64,000 nt of DNA from Tissierella praeacuta_A. Lineage in GTDB: Bacteria; Bacillota; Clostridia; Tissierellales; Tissierellaceae. Within the stretch, counting starts at the first letter, position 1, and every line of letters starts with the position of its first letter. The DNA lies in contig NZ_JBEBOY010000017.1 in NCBI RefSeq assembly GCF_040396155.1, forward strand, positions 1 to 64,000. Reading direction: 5' to 3'. Of the stretch, positions 38,136-47,640 are shown piece after piece. A model generated the notes under the pieces. The model was not told where the DNA came from and searched no databases. It saw only the letters and a list, made by a program, of their open reading frames with translations. The position numbers were made by a program, and so were the translations under genes.

Positions 38136-38370
38136 TCACTTATCCTCATTTGGCCATAGAGATAATGCCTTGATTTGCTGGTACAGTGGGTAATTCTCTT
38201 TGATTTCCTGAGCCGTTGTTCCAACCCACTGCCGATTATGTATGAGATTCGGAATATCAATCACTCCTCATAGATTTATAAGTCTGCCCTGTGCCACGAT
38301 ATCCCACACGTTTCAGTTCAGGTTTTACAACTTCACGTAGGATTGTATTCTTTTTCTCTTTGGAATTCAT
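38136..38370 (-). pseudogene. Relic of a DUF4304-type protein
   Basis: ATG 38370 with a strong AAAGGAGG site encodes MNSKEKKNTILREVVKPELK then RVGYRGTGQTY and stops at 38257. This is the standard start of DUF4304 (immunity-type) proteins. A second coding-like piece in another frame (NRQWVGTTAQEIKENYPLYQ, stop at 38136) follows directly. So a start and an end survive around a deletion or frameshift. Confidence 0.5.
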
Positions 38371-38826
38371 CACTACCTCCTTTTAATGATTACATTTTCT
38401 CATTATATAAATAATCCGCAGTTAAAAACTGACCACCAAATTCCTATTTATGGCTTAATTGGTTCATATTAAAATGTGGTGCTTCCTCTATCGCTTTCAA
38501 ATATTTTATATATGCCATAATTATATTTTATTAAACCAATATTTTCAAGACATAATGAATTAACCCTAAAAGTCTTTTTAAAATCCCGTAAACAATGAAG
38601 CTAAGCACCATCAAAAGCAGCTCTCCGTCCATTGTTAGGGTATTCCTCCGCGATTTCATTATATTTCTTTTGACAGAAACATACAAGCTTAGGTGTAGAA
38701 CAACGTCAAGATCACCGGGTAAGCCAGTGGTCTTGACTTGAAGGATTATTTATATAATTATCCTATTACAATCAACAATATGATATATGTGCTCATATCC
38801 AAGTACATATTGATAAAATCTCTTTA
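38371..38826. other. Decayed stretch with a strong hairpin
   Basis: Only a hairpin stands out: GTCAAGATCAC (38705-38715) with GTGGTCTTGAC (38727-38737), one mismatch, GC-rich loop. It has no U tract. Confidence 0.4.
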
Positions 38827-39265
38827 TTAACGTATATATTTTATTAATATTGTTGCTCTATCAATTATTTTTTTCAAAAATGTTCTTTTGTCTGGTAAAA
38901 GAGTTACTCCACTTCTTTTTGTAATTTCTTCAATGACATAGTCGATACTTTTATTATCTGTTATGATTTTTTCTTCAGTAATTTCAGTATTAAAAGCTTC
39001 AATACAACGATCAATTTGAGATTTTGCCCAAGTTTCACCTCGTTCAAGTCGTTTGTTCAATCGCTTTAATATGGTTTCTTTATTAGCATATAAAATATAA
39101 TGCTTTAAAATTATACCGTCATCTATAAGCCTTTGGTGTATTGTTACGAATAAAATATCCGATATTTTCAGGATCGTAGACAAAGGAATTAGGAAATCTT
39201 CTACTTAATTCAAAGGCACATGTCGTTTTTCCAGAACCAAATGCACCGTTTAACCAAATAATCAT
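38827..39265 (-). pseudogene. TmrB-like P-loop NTPase with internal deletion
   Basis: ATG 39265 (AAGGAGGATG) encodes MIIWLNGAFGSGKTTCAFEL (Walker A) and FVYDPENIGYFIR, the start of tunicamycin-resistance TmrB-like proteins. The frame then shifts near 39140 and jumps to the last half (ILKHYILYANKETILKRL, WAKSQIDRCIEAF, TDNKSIDYVIEEI). About 40 residues are missing between the parts compared with the family. The gene is non-functional unless fragments work separately. Confidence 0.75.
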
Positions 39266-39439
39266 TTATACATCCTCCTTTATGCACAACTTTACTTCAC
39301 ATAAAATTACTTATATTCATTGTATACTCTCTCTGTTAACCCATCAAGTTATTACTCTATATATCTCCTCAACTTTTTCTATTTCTTTTCTTCAACATTC
39401 AAATTATCTTATGTCTTATATTTCATCCTATTTTCAAGG

Positions 39440-39585
39440 GCCAAAAAACGGTGCTTTTTCACTGTTCTTTGACCCAAATTTTGTCCTTCAACCGCTATAT
39501 ATTGTGGTTAATCTCCACTTTTTACCCTCGTCGTCAGAATTATGGAATCAATATACCTTGTAAGTACAATAATTATTTCACTTAG
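39440..39585. repeat. Dispersed intergenic repeat, copy B
   Basis: The longest copy. Blocks TTTGACCCAAATTTTG, CGCTATATATTGTGGTTAAT, ATTATGGAATCAATATACC and TACAATAATTATTTCACTTA link copies A (35850-35950) and C (27554-27600), which share different parts with it. Nothing else was recognised in 39266-39631. Confidence 0.45.
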
Positions 39586-39631
39586 AGCTAGTGTATCATT
39601 GGTATAATGAAAAATTCATTCAATTGTTTCA

Positions 39632-40531
39632 TTAAAAATTTATAGTTCCATTAATTGAAATAATCGCTTTTCCCCCAACTTTAATAGTCGGATTAGTTTT
39701 TCCTGCAATAATCTTTATTGTAAGTTCTCCTAGCCTTCCAGCTGCATTTCCTTGGGCAATTATAAATTCATGGTCTGTTTTTGAGTCTAAAATATCTTCC
39801 AATACTAAGTATCCTGCTAACGCACCATTGGCTGCTCCCGTAACTGGATCCTCAGCAATTCCGATTGCTGGTGCAAAATCTCTTGTATATATTTTATATC
39901 TTTCATCAAAACTATTAAAAGTAAATAAATGTGTAGTAATAGCACCCAATTTAAGATTTAATTCTTTTAATTCTTCAAATATCGGTACTGATGCGTCGAT
40001 TGCTTTACTGCTCTTTACTGGAATTAACAAATGCCAATTTCCTGTATATGCTAACCTAATTGGATATTTATCATCAATATCCATTGGATTAATCCCGACT
40101 GCACGACAGATTTCTTCCTTATCCATCTCAACTTGTTTTGTTTTAGGTGCAACTTGAGTCATCGCAATACTATTTAATTTTTTTCCTTGCATAGACCATT
40201 CAACTGGAACAATACCAATATTTGTTTTCAATCTAATTTGTAAGGCTTTTTCCATCCAGCCATACTCCATTGCCATAACCCATGACAGACCCAACGTAGC
40301 ATGACCGCAAAAATCAACCTCTCTACTTGGTGTAAAATAACGCACCACATAATCATAATTTTTATCATTAGAAGGAAATAGAAATGCAGTCTCTGAAAGA
40401 TTTAATTCTCTTGCTATCTTCTGCATGTCGCGCTCATTTAGCCCTATTGCTTCGGGAACTACACCCGCGGCATTTCCGCCGAAAATTTGATCTGTAAATG
40501 CATCTACATGATAGACTTGTATTTTCTTCAT
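39632..40531 (-). CDS. PhzF-family isomerase/epimerase-like protein
   Basis: 299 residues from ATG 40531 (AGGGGTG upstream). The family marks are complete: VYHVDAFTDQIFGGNAAGVV at the start, the catalytic Glu in LNLSETAFLF, REVDFCGHATLG in the first half and GIAEDPVTGAANGALAGYL in the second. The nearest known members are PhzF of phenazine synthesis and uncharacterised YfhB/YddE proteins. No phenazine genes are present, so the reaction is unknown. Stands alone. Confidence 0.93.
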   Translation of the reverse strand: MKKIQVYHVDAFTDQIFGGNAAGVVPEAIGLNERDMQKIARELNLSETAFLFPSNDKNYDYVVRYFTPSREVDFCGHATLGLSWVMAMEYGWMEKALQIRLKTNIGIVPVEWSMQGKKLNSIAMTQVAPKTKQVEMDKEEICRAVGINPMDIDDKYPIRLAYTGNWHLLIPVKSSKAIDASVPIFEELKELNLKLGAITTHLFTFNSFDERYKIYTRDFAPAIGIAEDPVTGAANGALAGYLVLEDILDSKTDHEFIIAQGNAAGRLGELTIKIIAGKTNPTIKVGGKAIISINGTINF

Positions 40532-40784
40532 AATTAACACCCCTCGTATTTTAATTTTTGTTTCGTCTAAATCTACCGATATACACCAGTAATAAATTTC
40601 ATATTTAATTTAATATTATATATTATATTTATTGTCTACTCTTTTTATCGTTGAAATAAATTATTACTTTACTTGTCTTGATTTAGAGATAACCCCCCAA
40701 GTAATCCAATCATAATAATTCTCCACATAGTTTTATTTTTTTGCATTTATTGGTTTCAGCCATATCAACCTCCACTTTATACTT

Positions 40785-41726
40785 TTATTTTTTTAGAATA
40801 AAATCAGACATCTCAGTTTCCTCCCATTCAACCCCATTAGGGGAAACATTGGAGTATAAAGTGATTATATCATTTTTATCAATAACAACTTTTAAATCAA
40901 AATTCATTTCCTTAAGCTCTAAATATTCATCGTACATTTGCTGATAATTTTTATTACCGCTTTCCTTTGCTTGTTTAATATATCCTACGGTATCTGGGTC
41001 TTTGTCATAGTTTTTATGAATTATCTTATAAAAAAATGTAGCCTCAACATCACCGTCAACAACCTCTTCAACGTAGTTTGAAATCTGAAAATCCAAAAGT
41101 TCATAGTACGAAGAGAAAACAGCAATAGATTCTTCTTTCATGTATTCATTTATTCTATCATAGTTTTTATAGGCTTTATCTATTTCTTTTTCAAAGCGCA
41201 TCCACTTCCCACTCATATAAATATCGATGCTAATTTCGTCTATATATTGATATTCATAACCAGCTCCAAAATTGGATTGATTATTTTGGGTTGGTATTTC
41301 AGAGGTGTCTACAGTCGAGGATATTTCCCCATCCATCACACCACACCTACCATTAATATCACTTTCCCTATTAGTGTCAAAGTACAATTCACCATTAATC
41401 ATTACCATAGGGCGCCTATCTGACAGATGTTCTTTTATTTTTTCTTCATTATGTCCTTGGTCAAGTTGTGCAGGCGAAAACACCATTAACCATGTCCCAA
41501 AATCAACCCTTCTTATCTCTGGACCTTCCTCAACAGTTAAATTGACATATTTTATGACTTTATATCCTAAACCGTAATATTCTGTTGAACCACCATCTTT
41601 ATACCTTATTAATGGAATTGCAAAGATAGGTGATTTATTTGCCTTTGCTAAGGAAAGGTCCGTAATTATAAATGCAATCCAAACAATTAATATTACACTA
41701 ATAATATATCTTCTCCTTTTTGCCAT
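40785..41726 (-). CDS. Membrane-anchored modular extracellular protein
   Basis: A 313-residue protein with an N-terminal uncleaved anchor (about 7-27). Module 1 (about 40-100) reads YKDGGSTEYYGLGYKVIKY; module 2 (about 105-165) reads MVMINGELYFDTNRESDING, CGVMDGEIS and NQSNFGAGYEYQY, and is the module whose start is also found in the truncated gene at 18622; the C-terminal part (170-313) is helical with DLKVVIDKNDIITLYS at the end. These modules occur singly in small clostridial lipoproteins, so this is a natural fusion. Function unknown. Confidence 0.75.
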   Translation of the reverse strand: MAKRRRYIISVILIVWIAFIITDLSLAKANKSPIFAIPLIRYKDGGSTEYYGLGYKVIKYVNLTVEEGPEIRRVDFGTWLMVFSPAQLDQGHNEEKIKEHLSDRRPMVMINGELYFDTNRESDINGRCGVMDGEISSTVDTSEIPTQNNQSNFGAGYEYQYIDEISIDIYMSGKWMRFEKEIDKAYKNYDRINEYMKEESIAVFSSYYELLDFQISNYVEEVVDGDVEATFFYKIIHKNYDKDPDTVGYIKQAKESGNKNYQQMYDEYLELKEMNFDLKVVIDKNDIITLYSNVSPNGVEWEETEMSDFILKK

Positions 41727-41880
41727 ATGCTACCCTCCCAAATAACTCTACTTGTTGTGCATAAATTAACTGGTATACATTTAGTATACAACGCTTCTTA
41801 ATGATCATACTTTGCTCTCATTCTAATCTATCCTTTCTTTTTTCAACGATATCTAGTAAAAAAGGAAATACTAAATCCAA

Positions 41881-42105
41881 CTATTGATAGCACTCAAAAA
41901 AAGTCATATACATGCCCTCTTTCATAGTAGGATAAGGATTGTATACTAACATTGGTCTTAGAAGATAATATATAGAAATACATCCAAGTATTAAGGGTAA
42001 AATTAATGCAAGCAAAGCATTCTTCTTCTTTGATAGATATATAATACTTAAAAAGTAAAAAAAGCGAATGCCTATAAAAACAATTAGATATGATTCCCCT
42101 CTCAA
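41881..42105 (-). CDS. Possible small membrane protein
   Basis: About 74 residues from TTG 42105, with two hydrophobic segments (IVFIGIRFFYFLSIIYLS and LALILPLILGCISIYYLL) and a short tail. No convincing ribosome site. An overlapping frame on the same strand is open too but gives a less membrane-like sequence. Low certainty that it is a gene. Confidence 0.4.
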   Translation of the reverse strand: MRGESYLIVFIGIRFFYFLSIIYLSKKKNALLALILPLILGCISIYYLLRPMLVYNPYPTMKEGMYMTFFECYQ

Positions 42106-42267
42106 TAAATTTAATATTACTCATTTATTCTACTTTTCTTCATTTTGCAATTGTCCTTTGTTTTCCTTATTATTGTAAAGATAGTAAAGATAGTAGATTA
42201 GAATTAGCATAATTACTTCCTGCTATCTTTACCTTTTAGATCACAAGTCCTCCTATGGAAGATGTAT

Positions 42268-43338
42268 TTATTCCCAATTGGAAATCGAAAATGTTTTATT
42301 AAAGATAGAGAACTCTCTTACAGACTCTGCTGTAATTGGAAGATTGAAAGTGAGGTTTATAACAATAGCTGAAACAAGATTACCCGTTCCATCACTACCA
42401 CTACTAATGCTATAACTGAAATCATCTTTTGTAAGTATAGTACCATCAGAAAGTGTAATGGTTAAACTTTCTACATTAGATGAAAATGCTTTAAAAATAG
42501 TTGAAGATACATCATTGGAATTATATGAAAAAACACTTGTACAACTCATAGGGGTTATTCGTATATCTTCAAATATGAAATTGTATCCACCAGTTGTAAC
42601 CGGCTGTCGTACAAGAGCAGTGTGACTGTATTCATTGCCATCTGCTAACTCCACCTGAAATTCCCAATTGCCCTTATGCAACGGTTTCAATACGAGGGTT
42701 TTTCCATTGCTAAAGTAATACCCCAAATCTTTGAGCTTTATGGAATAGGTGCCAACCTTAAATATATGATGATTTACAATGGTGTAAAGTATCTCAAATT
42801 GATTCTTTGCTAGAGTCGGGTCATTATCACTGTAATAGTACCGTATTGAAGTCTGGTCCATATTTTCGAATAAACTTCCATCGTTATCAGATCCAAACCT
42901 ATAATTCATTAGTGTTTCATATCCTGTATCAAAAAGTACACTTTCCAGTTCTTTTGCGGTAACTCTTAACATTACCATTGCCATATTTCCACTAGAAATC
43001 ACATCCATAATCTCAATTTTTAGTTCATCAGAATCTAATACAGTTCCTATGGTAGTGCCTGCGATAGATCTAAGTTGGTCAACATTCATATAGTCATATG
43101 AATTCTTCGTTGTTTCAGCCTTGTTAATAAACATCTGTCTGAAAAAGTCCCCTCCAATAAGTGAAACTGCAAGAACTGATGTAGATAAAATTACTGCTAA
43201 TACAATTACCGCTGTTATAGTCAATGGTAGTCGCTTTCGGCGAACAGAACTTATTTGTCTCTCATTTGTTTTAGCGTATAGTCTCTCTTTCCATTCTGTC
43301 GGTGTTTTGATTTTTTTAAAATCATTAAAATCACTCAC
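42268..43338 (-). CDS. Membrane-bound anti-sigma factor
   Basis: A 356-residue protein: short cytoplasmic domain (1-40, TPTEWKERLYAK), one membrane helix (about 41-65, LTITAVIVLAVILSTSVLAV) and an extracellular beta-rich domain like the DUF4179/DUF5643 anti-sigma group. It overlaps the ECF sigma gene by 8 bp, the usual arrangement for a sigma/anti-sigma pair. The signal is unknown. Confidence 0.8.
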   Translation of the reverse strand: MSDFNDFKKIKTPTEWKERLYAKTNERQISSVRRKRLPLTITAVIVLAVILSTSVLAVSLIGGDFFRQMFINKAETTKNSYDYMNVDQLRSIAGTTIGTVLDSDELKIEIMDVISSGNMAMVMLRVTAKELESVLFDTGYETLMNYRFGSDNDGSLFENMDQTSIRYYYSDNDPTLAKNQFEILYTIVNHHIFKVGTYSIKLKDLGYYFSNGKTLVLKPLHKGNWEFQVELADGNEYSHTALVRQPVTTGGYNFIFEDIRITPMSCTSVFSYNSNDVSSTIFKAFSSNVESLTITLSDGTILTKDDFSYSISSGSDGTGNLVSAIVINLTFNLPITAESVREFSIFNKTFSISNWE

Positions 43339-43816
43339 TTTTAATCACATCCTTTAATCTTTCTCTGCCTCGCTTAAGCTGAGACTTGATGGTATTTTCT
43401 TTTCTACCGAGAATTTTAGAAAGTTCGATAATGTTGTATCCCTCAAAATAGTAGAGATAGATTACTTCAAAGTATTTATGTGGAAGAGATTTTACGGCAT
43501 GTAAAAGGCTCTTGTCAAACTCCTCTATGTCTGGGATTACTAATATATCAATATCCAAGTGATTTCTACGAAATAGCTTTCGATGCATATCTCTACATTC
43601 ATTGAGAGTAACAGTTACAAGCCAGTACCTAAGATAGTCTTCAGATTCTTGCCACATTTCTCTTGAGTTAAAAAGCTTAATAAATACATTTTGCCAACAA
43701 TCTTCTGCATCTGCAAGACAACTAAAACGGATGTAGCATATCCTTGTGACCATATCAGAATATTTTTCTACAATTTTGACATATTTATCATTTTCACTCA
43801 ATGATTCACTGGCCAC
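43331..43816 (-). CDS. ECF-type RNA polymerase sigma factor
   Basis: A 161-residue sigma factor from GTG 43816 with AAGGAGG upstream. Region 2: LADAEDCWQNVFIKLF and YWLVTVTLNECRDMHR; region 4: KYFEVIYLYYFEGYNIIELS and RKENTIKSQLKRGRERLK. This LP-H-KYFEVIYLYYFEGY type is abundant in clostridia with DUF4179-like anti-sigmas. Intact, in contrast with the sigma/anti-sigma pair at 20836-21808. Confidence 0.9.
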   Translation of the reverse strand: MASESLSENDKYVKIVEKYSDMVTRICYIRFSCLADAEDCWQNVFIKLFNSREMWQESEDYLRYWLVTVTLNECRDMHRKLFRRNHLDIDILVIPDIEEFDKSLLHAVKSLPHKYFEVIYLYYFEGYNIIELSKILGRKENTIKSQLKRGRERLKDVIKSE

Positions 43817-43925
43817 AAAACCACCTCCTTAACTATAAAACGTTTCATCCTCGCTTTAAGTTGCATAGATATGTAAAATTATTTTTTCTTTATTAAGATT
43901 TGATCAATTATTCCGAATAAAAACG

Positions 43926-43969
43926 AGAATGGGATAACTGTCAAAAAAGTTACCCCGAACCTGCATTCT
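43926..43969 (-). terminator. Terminator of the PepSY-like secreted protein gene
   Basis: Stem AGAATG...GGGTAAC with GTTATCCC.ATTCT around a T-rich loop, followed leftward by CGTTTTTATTC. It begins 5 bp past the stop codon at 43974. Confidence 0.75.
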
Positions 43970-43973
43970 TTTT

Positions 43974-45113
43974 CTAATTTATACTCCCTATTGGTTCTTG
44001 TTCCATCCCATTGATTTTCTCATTTAACCTTATTGGATTATCATGGAAAAATAATGCCATCATTCTTTTGCTTCCATATATAAATTCAAACTCAATATAT
44101 TTATCCTCAGCTTTATATACAAGGTAGACCTTTCTACTAAGTAACGGTGCATTGCTATGCTTTGGTATATAAGCTTTAAGGAATTCTATATTTTTTCCAT
44201 TGAGTTTGTTTTTTAGGAATTCCTCAGCAATTTCTTTGTGATCATCTATGTTTTTCAAGTCAGTTACTGGCGAATTCCCAACTTCCTCCACCTGCCCACT
44301 GTAAAATGTGTCTACATATTCTACCTTGCCAGTATATATATTAACTTTTGAAAAGTACATCCAATAAAGTTTTTCCTGCTCTATTAAAATATCTATATTT
44401 TTCGGTTGAAATATAATCCTCCAAAATCTTTCATTTCGATATTCATCTATAGAGAAATGACAATTAATATCCATATTATCAAGGTCTACATCAAATATTC
44501 TTTCAATAGTATTCTTAGCTGACTTAATGGCTTCTTCTTCTGTAATTTTAATGTCTGTATTCTCCATCTCATTCTGTATATATGCTTCATAAAACTTTGC
44601 AAATGCTTTATCTAGCTTTGCATCAAAATCTATGATCTGAAGTAGTTCTTCATCTGTCATTTCTGCTTCAGGATAATAATATGTTTCATTTTCTGGGTTA
44701 AAATATGGTTTCTCCAAATTTTCTCCTATTGGCAGTGGCTTTTGACTCATAATACTTCCAGTTCTAAACTTTTTTCTTAACTCTATCATTTTATTTGATT
44801 CAGTTTCACTTAGTTCCCGGCTCTTAGGAGATATTAATAGTGTAGATTTTTGTAGTAGTAAAACAATTTCATCAAAAACCTTTTCTTCTTCCTCTGTCAT
44901 AGTTATAATATCTTTTACTTTAATTTCATCCTGTTTTTTCTCTACAACTAAATCTGGCATTTTTAATGAGCTTATCTCTAAATTTCTAGCTCCATTCTCC
45001 ATTCCTTTAACTTGGAATCTTTCTGCTAGTACAGGAAAAGCTATCGCAGATGCTATCAATAACATTAATACAGCAATAACTGGCATTGATTTGAAAATTT
45101 TAATCTTTTTCAT
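43974..45113 (-). CDS. Secreted PepSY-like protein
   Basis: A 379-residue protein with a signal peptide or anchor (11-30). ITEEEAIKSAKNTIERIF at about 185-202, and NIYTGKVEYVDTFYSGQVEE, show one PepSY-like (YcdB/YcdC) repeat, folds that inhibit or tether to envelope proteases. The central region is acidic and helical. It follows the two-component genes on the same strand; the 83-bp gap holds three phased repeats, so it is likely the system's target. Confidence 0.75.
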   Translation of the reverse strand: MKKIKIFKSMPVIAVLMLLIASAIAFPVLAERFQVKGMENGARNLEISSLKMPDLVVEKKQDEIKVKDIITMTEEEEKVFDEIVLLLQKSTLLISPKSRELSETESNKMIELRKKFRTGSIMSQKPLPIGENLEKPYFNPENETYYYPEAEMTDEELLQIIDFDAKLDKAFAKFYEAYIQNEMENTDIKITEEEAIKSAKNTIERIFDVDLDNMDINCHFSIDEYRNERFWRIIFQPKNIDILIEQEKLYWMYFSKVNIYTGKVEYVDTFYSGQVEEVGNSPVTDLKNIDDHKEIAEEFLKNKLNGKNIEFLKAYIPKHSNAPLLSRKVYLVYKAEDKYIEFEFIYGSKRMMALFFHDNPIRLNEKINGMEQEPIGSIN

Positions 45114-45165
45114 TTCTATAACACCCCTTATTTTTTTCTTAATAATAACACTGTTATTTTATTAA

Positions 45166-45194
45166 GATGTTATAAAGTTGTAATGGAGTTGTAA
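45166..45194 (-). promoter_or_regulatory. Three 11-bp-phased repeats, likely OmpR-type operator
   Basis: Read leftward, TTACAAC (45194-45188), TTACAAC (45183-45177) and TAACATC (45172-45166) recur every 11 bp, ending before an AT-rich -10-like stretch (TTAATAAAAT) and the start of the secreted protein gene at 45113. The repeats follow the stop of the kinase gene. The response regulator at 46528-47184 is the natural binder. Confidence 0.6.
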
Positions 45195-45196
45195 AT

Positions 45197-46531
45197 TTAG
45201 GTGAATTTTAATGAAATATATATTTTAGTACCTATATCTTTTTGACTTTTTACTTCTATACTTCCTTTATGTAGGTCAACAATCTTTTTGCATAAACTTA
45301 AACCCAAACCAGCCCCCCTATAAATAGCAGGTCTATTTTTATCTGGTTTATAAAAAGGTTGGAAAATATTAGGGAGATCCTTGCTGTCTATTCCTTGACC
45401 TTGATCTGATATTTTTATAATGGTCTTTTCATCCTTGGTATAAATTGCAACTTCAATCCTAGTATTATCCTTGGAGGCATTTATTGCATTATCTACTAAA
45501 TTTGTCAACAAAACCAAAATTAATTGTTCATCTCCATAAAAATAATCTGTTTCAATATTTACTTTAAGATCTATATTCATTTCTTTTAATTTTTGAAACT
45601 CTATCTTCCTTATTGTATTAAATATTTCACCAGAATTTAATTTTACTATATTTAAACTTTCCTTTTTTAATGTCATTAAATCAAACATTTTATTGATAAG
45701 CTGTTTCAAACGATTTGCTTCTTCATTAATATGAGTAAGTGCGACAAGTCTATCTTTCTCAGTGGCATTTGTTCTCATGAGATATTCACTAAATCCTTGA
45801 ATACTTGTAAGTGGTGTTCTCATTTCATGGGTTAAATTATCTAAAAGCCATTGTTTTTGAATCGAGCTTTCTTTAATAGTTTCCATATTCTCATTTAGCA
45901 AATCTAACATTACATTAAATTTCATACTAAGTTCTCCTACTTCATCGTTGGCTATTATGGGTATCTTTTCATTGGAATTTTCAATTATTATTTCCTCTGT
46001 CTTGTGGATTAAGTTTTCTAAGGGTTTGAATAACCTGCTAATTATAAACATTAGAACAATCGCTAATATTCCTGAGAGAAGAAGATATATCTTTATAAAG
46101 AAACTATTCCAGTTTTTTTGTAAATCATAAATATCTTGAAAGCTTTTCTTGAAAACAAGAGAAATATTTTCAAAAGGCTCACTGAATCTATTTTGAATTA
46201 TAATCCTTCCTTCTTCAGTATCTAGGAAAACATTATTCTTGCTATAATCATCACTGTAGTCTAAATTAATATCTTGATTTATATAATATCTTTTGTATAT
46301 CTCAATAATTGAAACTAAGCTGTCTTTGTTATAGGTTCCACCCCTTGCCTGTAAGTCTTTTGCATAGTTTTCAATGCTGTTTATAATAAAATTCATTTCA
46401 TTTTCTGCTGATTTTATTTCCCTCTCTATAAATAATGAATTATATTGACTTATAGCAATGCCTGCTACAATATTTATTGTAACTATAAAAACTAATACAG
46501 TTGTTAAAATTAATTTGTATTTTATCTTCAT
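45197..46531 (-). CDS. Sensor histidine kinase (VanS/BaeS-like)
   Basis: A 444-residue kinase with two membrane helices (about 8-28 and 148-168) around a ~120-residue sensor domain, HAMP (SRLFKPLENLIHKTEEI), HisKA box LTHEMRTPLTSIQGFSEYL and HATPase with NLVDNAINAS, DQGQGI and GAGLGLS. It overlaps the response regulator by 4 bp (ATGA), so both are co-translated. The target is probably the downstream PepSY-like gene. Confidence 0.93.
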   Translation of the reverse strand: MKIKYKLILTTVLVFIVTINIVAGIAISQYNSLFIEREIKSAENEMNFIINSIENYAKDLQARGGTYNKDSLVSIIEIYKRYYINQDINLDYSDDYSKNNVFLDTEEGRIIIQNRFSEPFENISLVFKKSFQDIYDLQKNWNSFFIKIYLLLSGILAIVLMFIISRLFKPLENLIHKTEEIIIENSNEKIPIIANDEVGELSMKFNVMLDLLNENMETIKESSIQKQWLLDNLTHEMRTPLTSIQGFSEYLMRTNATEKDRLVALTHINEEANRLKQLINKMFDLMTLKKESLNIVKLNSGEIFNTIRKIEFQKLKEMNIDLKVNIETDYFYGDEQLILVLLTNLVDNAINASKDNTRIEVAIYTKDEKTIIKISDQGQGIDSKDLPNIFQPFYKPDKNRPAIYRGAGLGLSLCKKIVDLHKGSIEVKSQKDIGTKIYISLKFT

Positions 46532-47184
46532 TTGCTTACCTCAAGTCTATATCCCATTTTATAAACAGTTTTAATAATATCATCAAAGTCTAACTTCTTA
46601 CGTAACTTCATAATATGGACATCAACTGTTCTGGTATCTCCTTCAAAATCATAGCCCCAGACAAGTTCTAGTAGTTTTTCTCTGGATAAAGCTATATTCT
46701 TATTTATGACAAGTGTTTCTAATAAATTATATTCTAAAATAGTTAAATCAACCTCTTCACTTGATTTTAATACTTTGTGTTCTCTAAGCCTAATTTCTAC
46801 ATCCTTAATTTTTATATTCTCTTGAACATCATCATTTTTTAATGCAACCTTAATCCTTGCAACTAACTCTAGCATTTCAAAGGGTTTTACTATATAATCA
46901 TAAGCCCCAAGGTTAAAAGCTTCCAATTTATCATTTAATCCTCCTTTTGCAGTGATTAAAATTACTTTAGTACTTTCACATATATTTGATTTTAATAAAT
47001 CAATACCACTAACTCCTGGCATCATAATGTCAAGTAGTATTAAATCATACCTAGTATTCTTAATCATTTCCGTAGCCACATAACCATCAAATGCTTTTTC
47101 GCAATCATAACCAATGATAGAAAGATTCATTGCTATTAGATCATTTATAGACTTATCATCTTCTACTATTAAAATCTTTGCCAT
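46528..47184 (-). CDS. OmpR-family response regulator
   Basis: 218 residues from ATG 47184. Receiver domain with EDDK near the start, phosphoacceptor Asp in LLLDIMMPG and Lys in DYIVKPF; winged-helix domain ending KTVYKMGYRLE. It forms a two-gene unit with the kinase. A possible promoter (TTGATT...TATAAT) lies 40-70 bp upstream on the minus strand. Confidence 0.93.
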   Translation of the reverse strand: MAKILIVEDDKSINDLIAMNLSIIGYDCEKAFDGYVATEMIKNTRYDLILLDIMMPGVSGIDLLKSNICESTKVILITAKGGLNDKLEAFNLGAYDYIVKPFEMLELVARIKVALKNDDVQENIKIKDVEIRLREHKVLKSSEEVDLTILEYNLLETLVINKNIALSREKLLELVWGYDFEGDTRTVDVHIMKLRKKLDFDDIIKTVYKMGYRLEVSK

Positions 47185-47480
47185 CTTTCTGCCCCCCATT
47201 ATCTCTCGATTTCTAATTTCAATATTATAAAAGTAAGAATCCTTATTGAATCAATGCTAGTTTTGCTAACAGGGTATCACTTTTTATAGTTATAGACAAC
47301 CCTTAAAAGAACAAAAAGGTAGAACTTTCCTATTAGTTATAAAAAGAAATGAAGACTATCACTCATAAGTTGATTGAAGAATTTGTCACTTTATCTTCTA
47401 TGTTTATATCATTTCTCTCTGTAAACATATTAATAATTCCATATTTAGTATTCCTATAATTACATTCCAAACAAAAGTGG

Positions 47481-47555
47481 CAAGCAGGGCAAGGTGGTAC
47501 ACACCTTGCAATTTTGCATAAAATTCCCTTACAGGATTTTTGCCAAATCTGCTTG
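47481..47555. repeat. Nested inverted repeats, oriT-like structure
   Basis: GCAAGGTG (47489-47496 area) pairs with CACCTTGC (47502-47509), and an outer pair CAAGCAG (47481-47487) with CTGCTTG (47549-47555) encloses it. A further GGGGAGTATCCCC-type repeat follows. The GC-rich sequence lies directly beyond the relaxase 3' end, as is usual for transfer or termination elements of Tn916/Tn1549-like relaxase regions. Nick site not provable from sequence. The rest of 47185-47640 holds no gene. Confidence 0.45.
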
Positions 47556-47640
47556 TTGGGGAGTATCCCCAATCCCCATTGAACACACAATAAATTATGT
47601 GGCTACGCTCCCTTTGGGAGCTGACAAATCATAAGCAATA

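Noticed and set aside
40660..40770. Very short frames with GGAGG (MAETNKCKKIKLC, MWRIIMIGLLGGLS)
   Set aside because: Too short and overlapping, and no family pattern; reported as uncertain only here.
41894..42124. Alternative frame over the small membrane protein
   Set aside because: Less hydrophobic consistency and no ribosome site; the other frame is preferred, though weakly.
47363..47590. Two overlapping small frames including CPPCPACHFC and MFNGDWGYSPTSR
   Set aside because: They overlap the nested inverted repeats next to the relaxase and lack ribosome sites; the DNA structure explains them.
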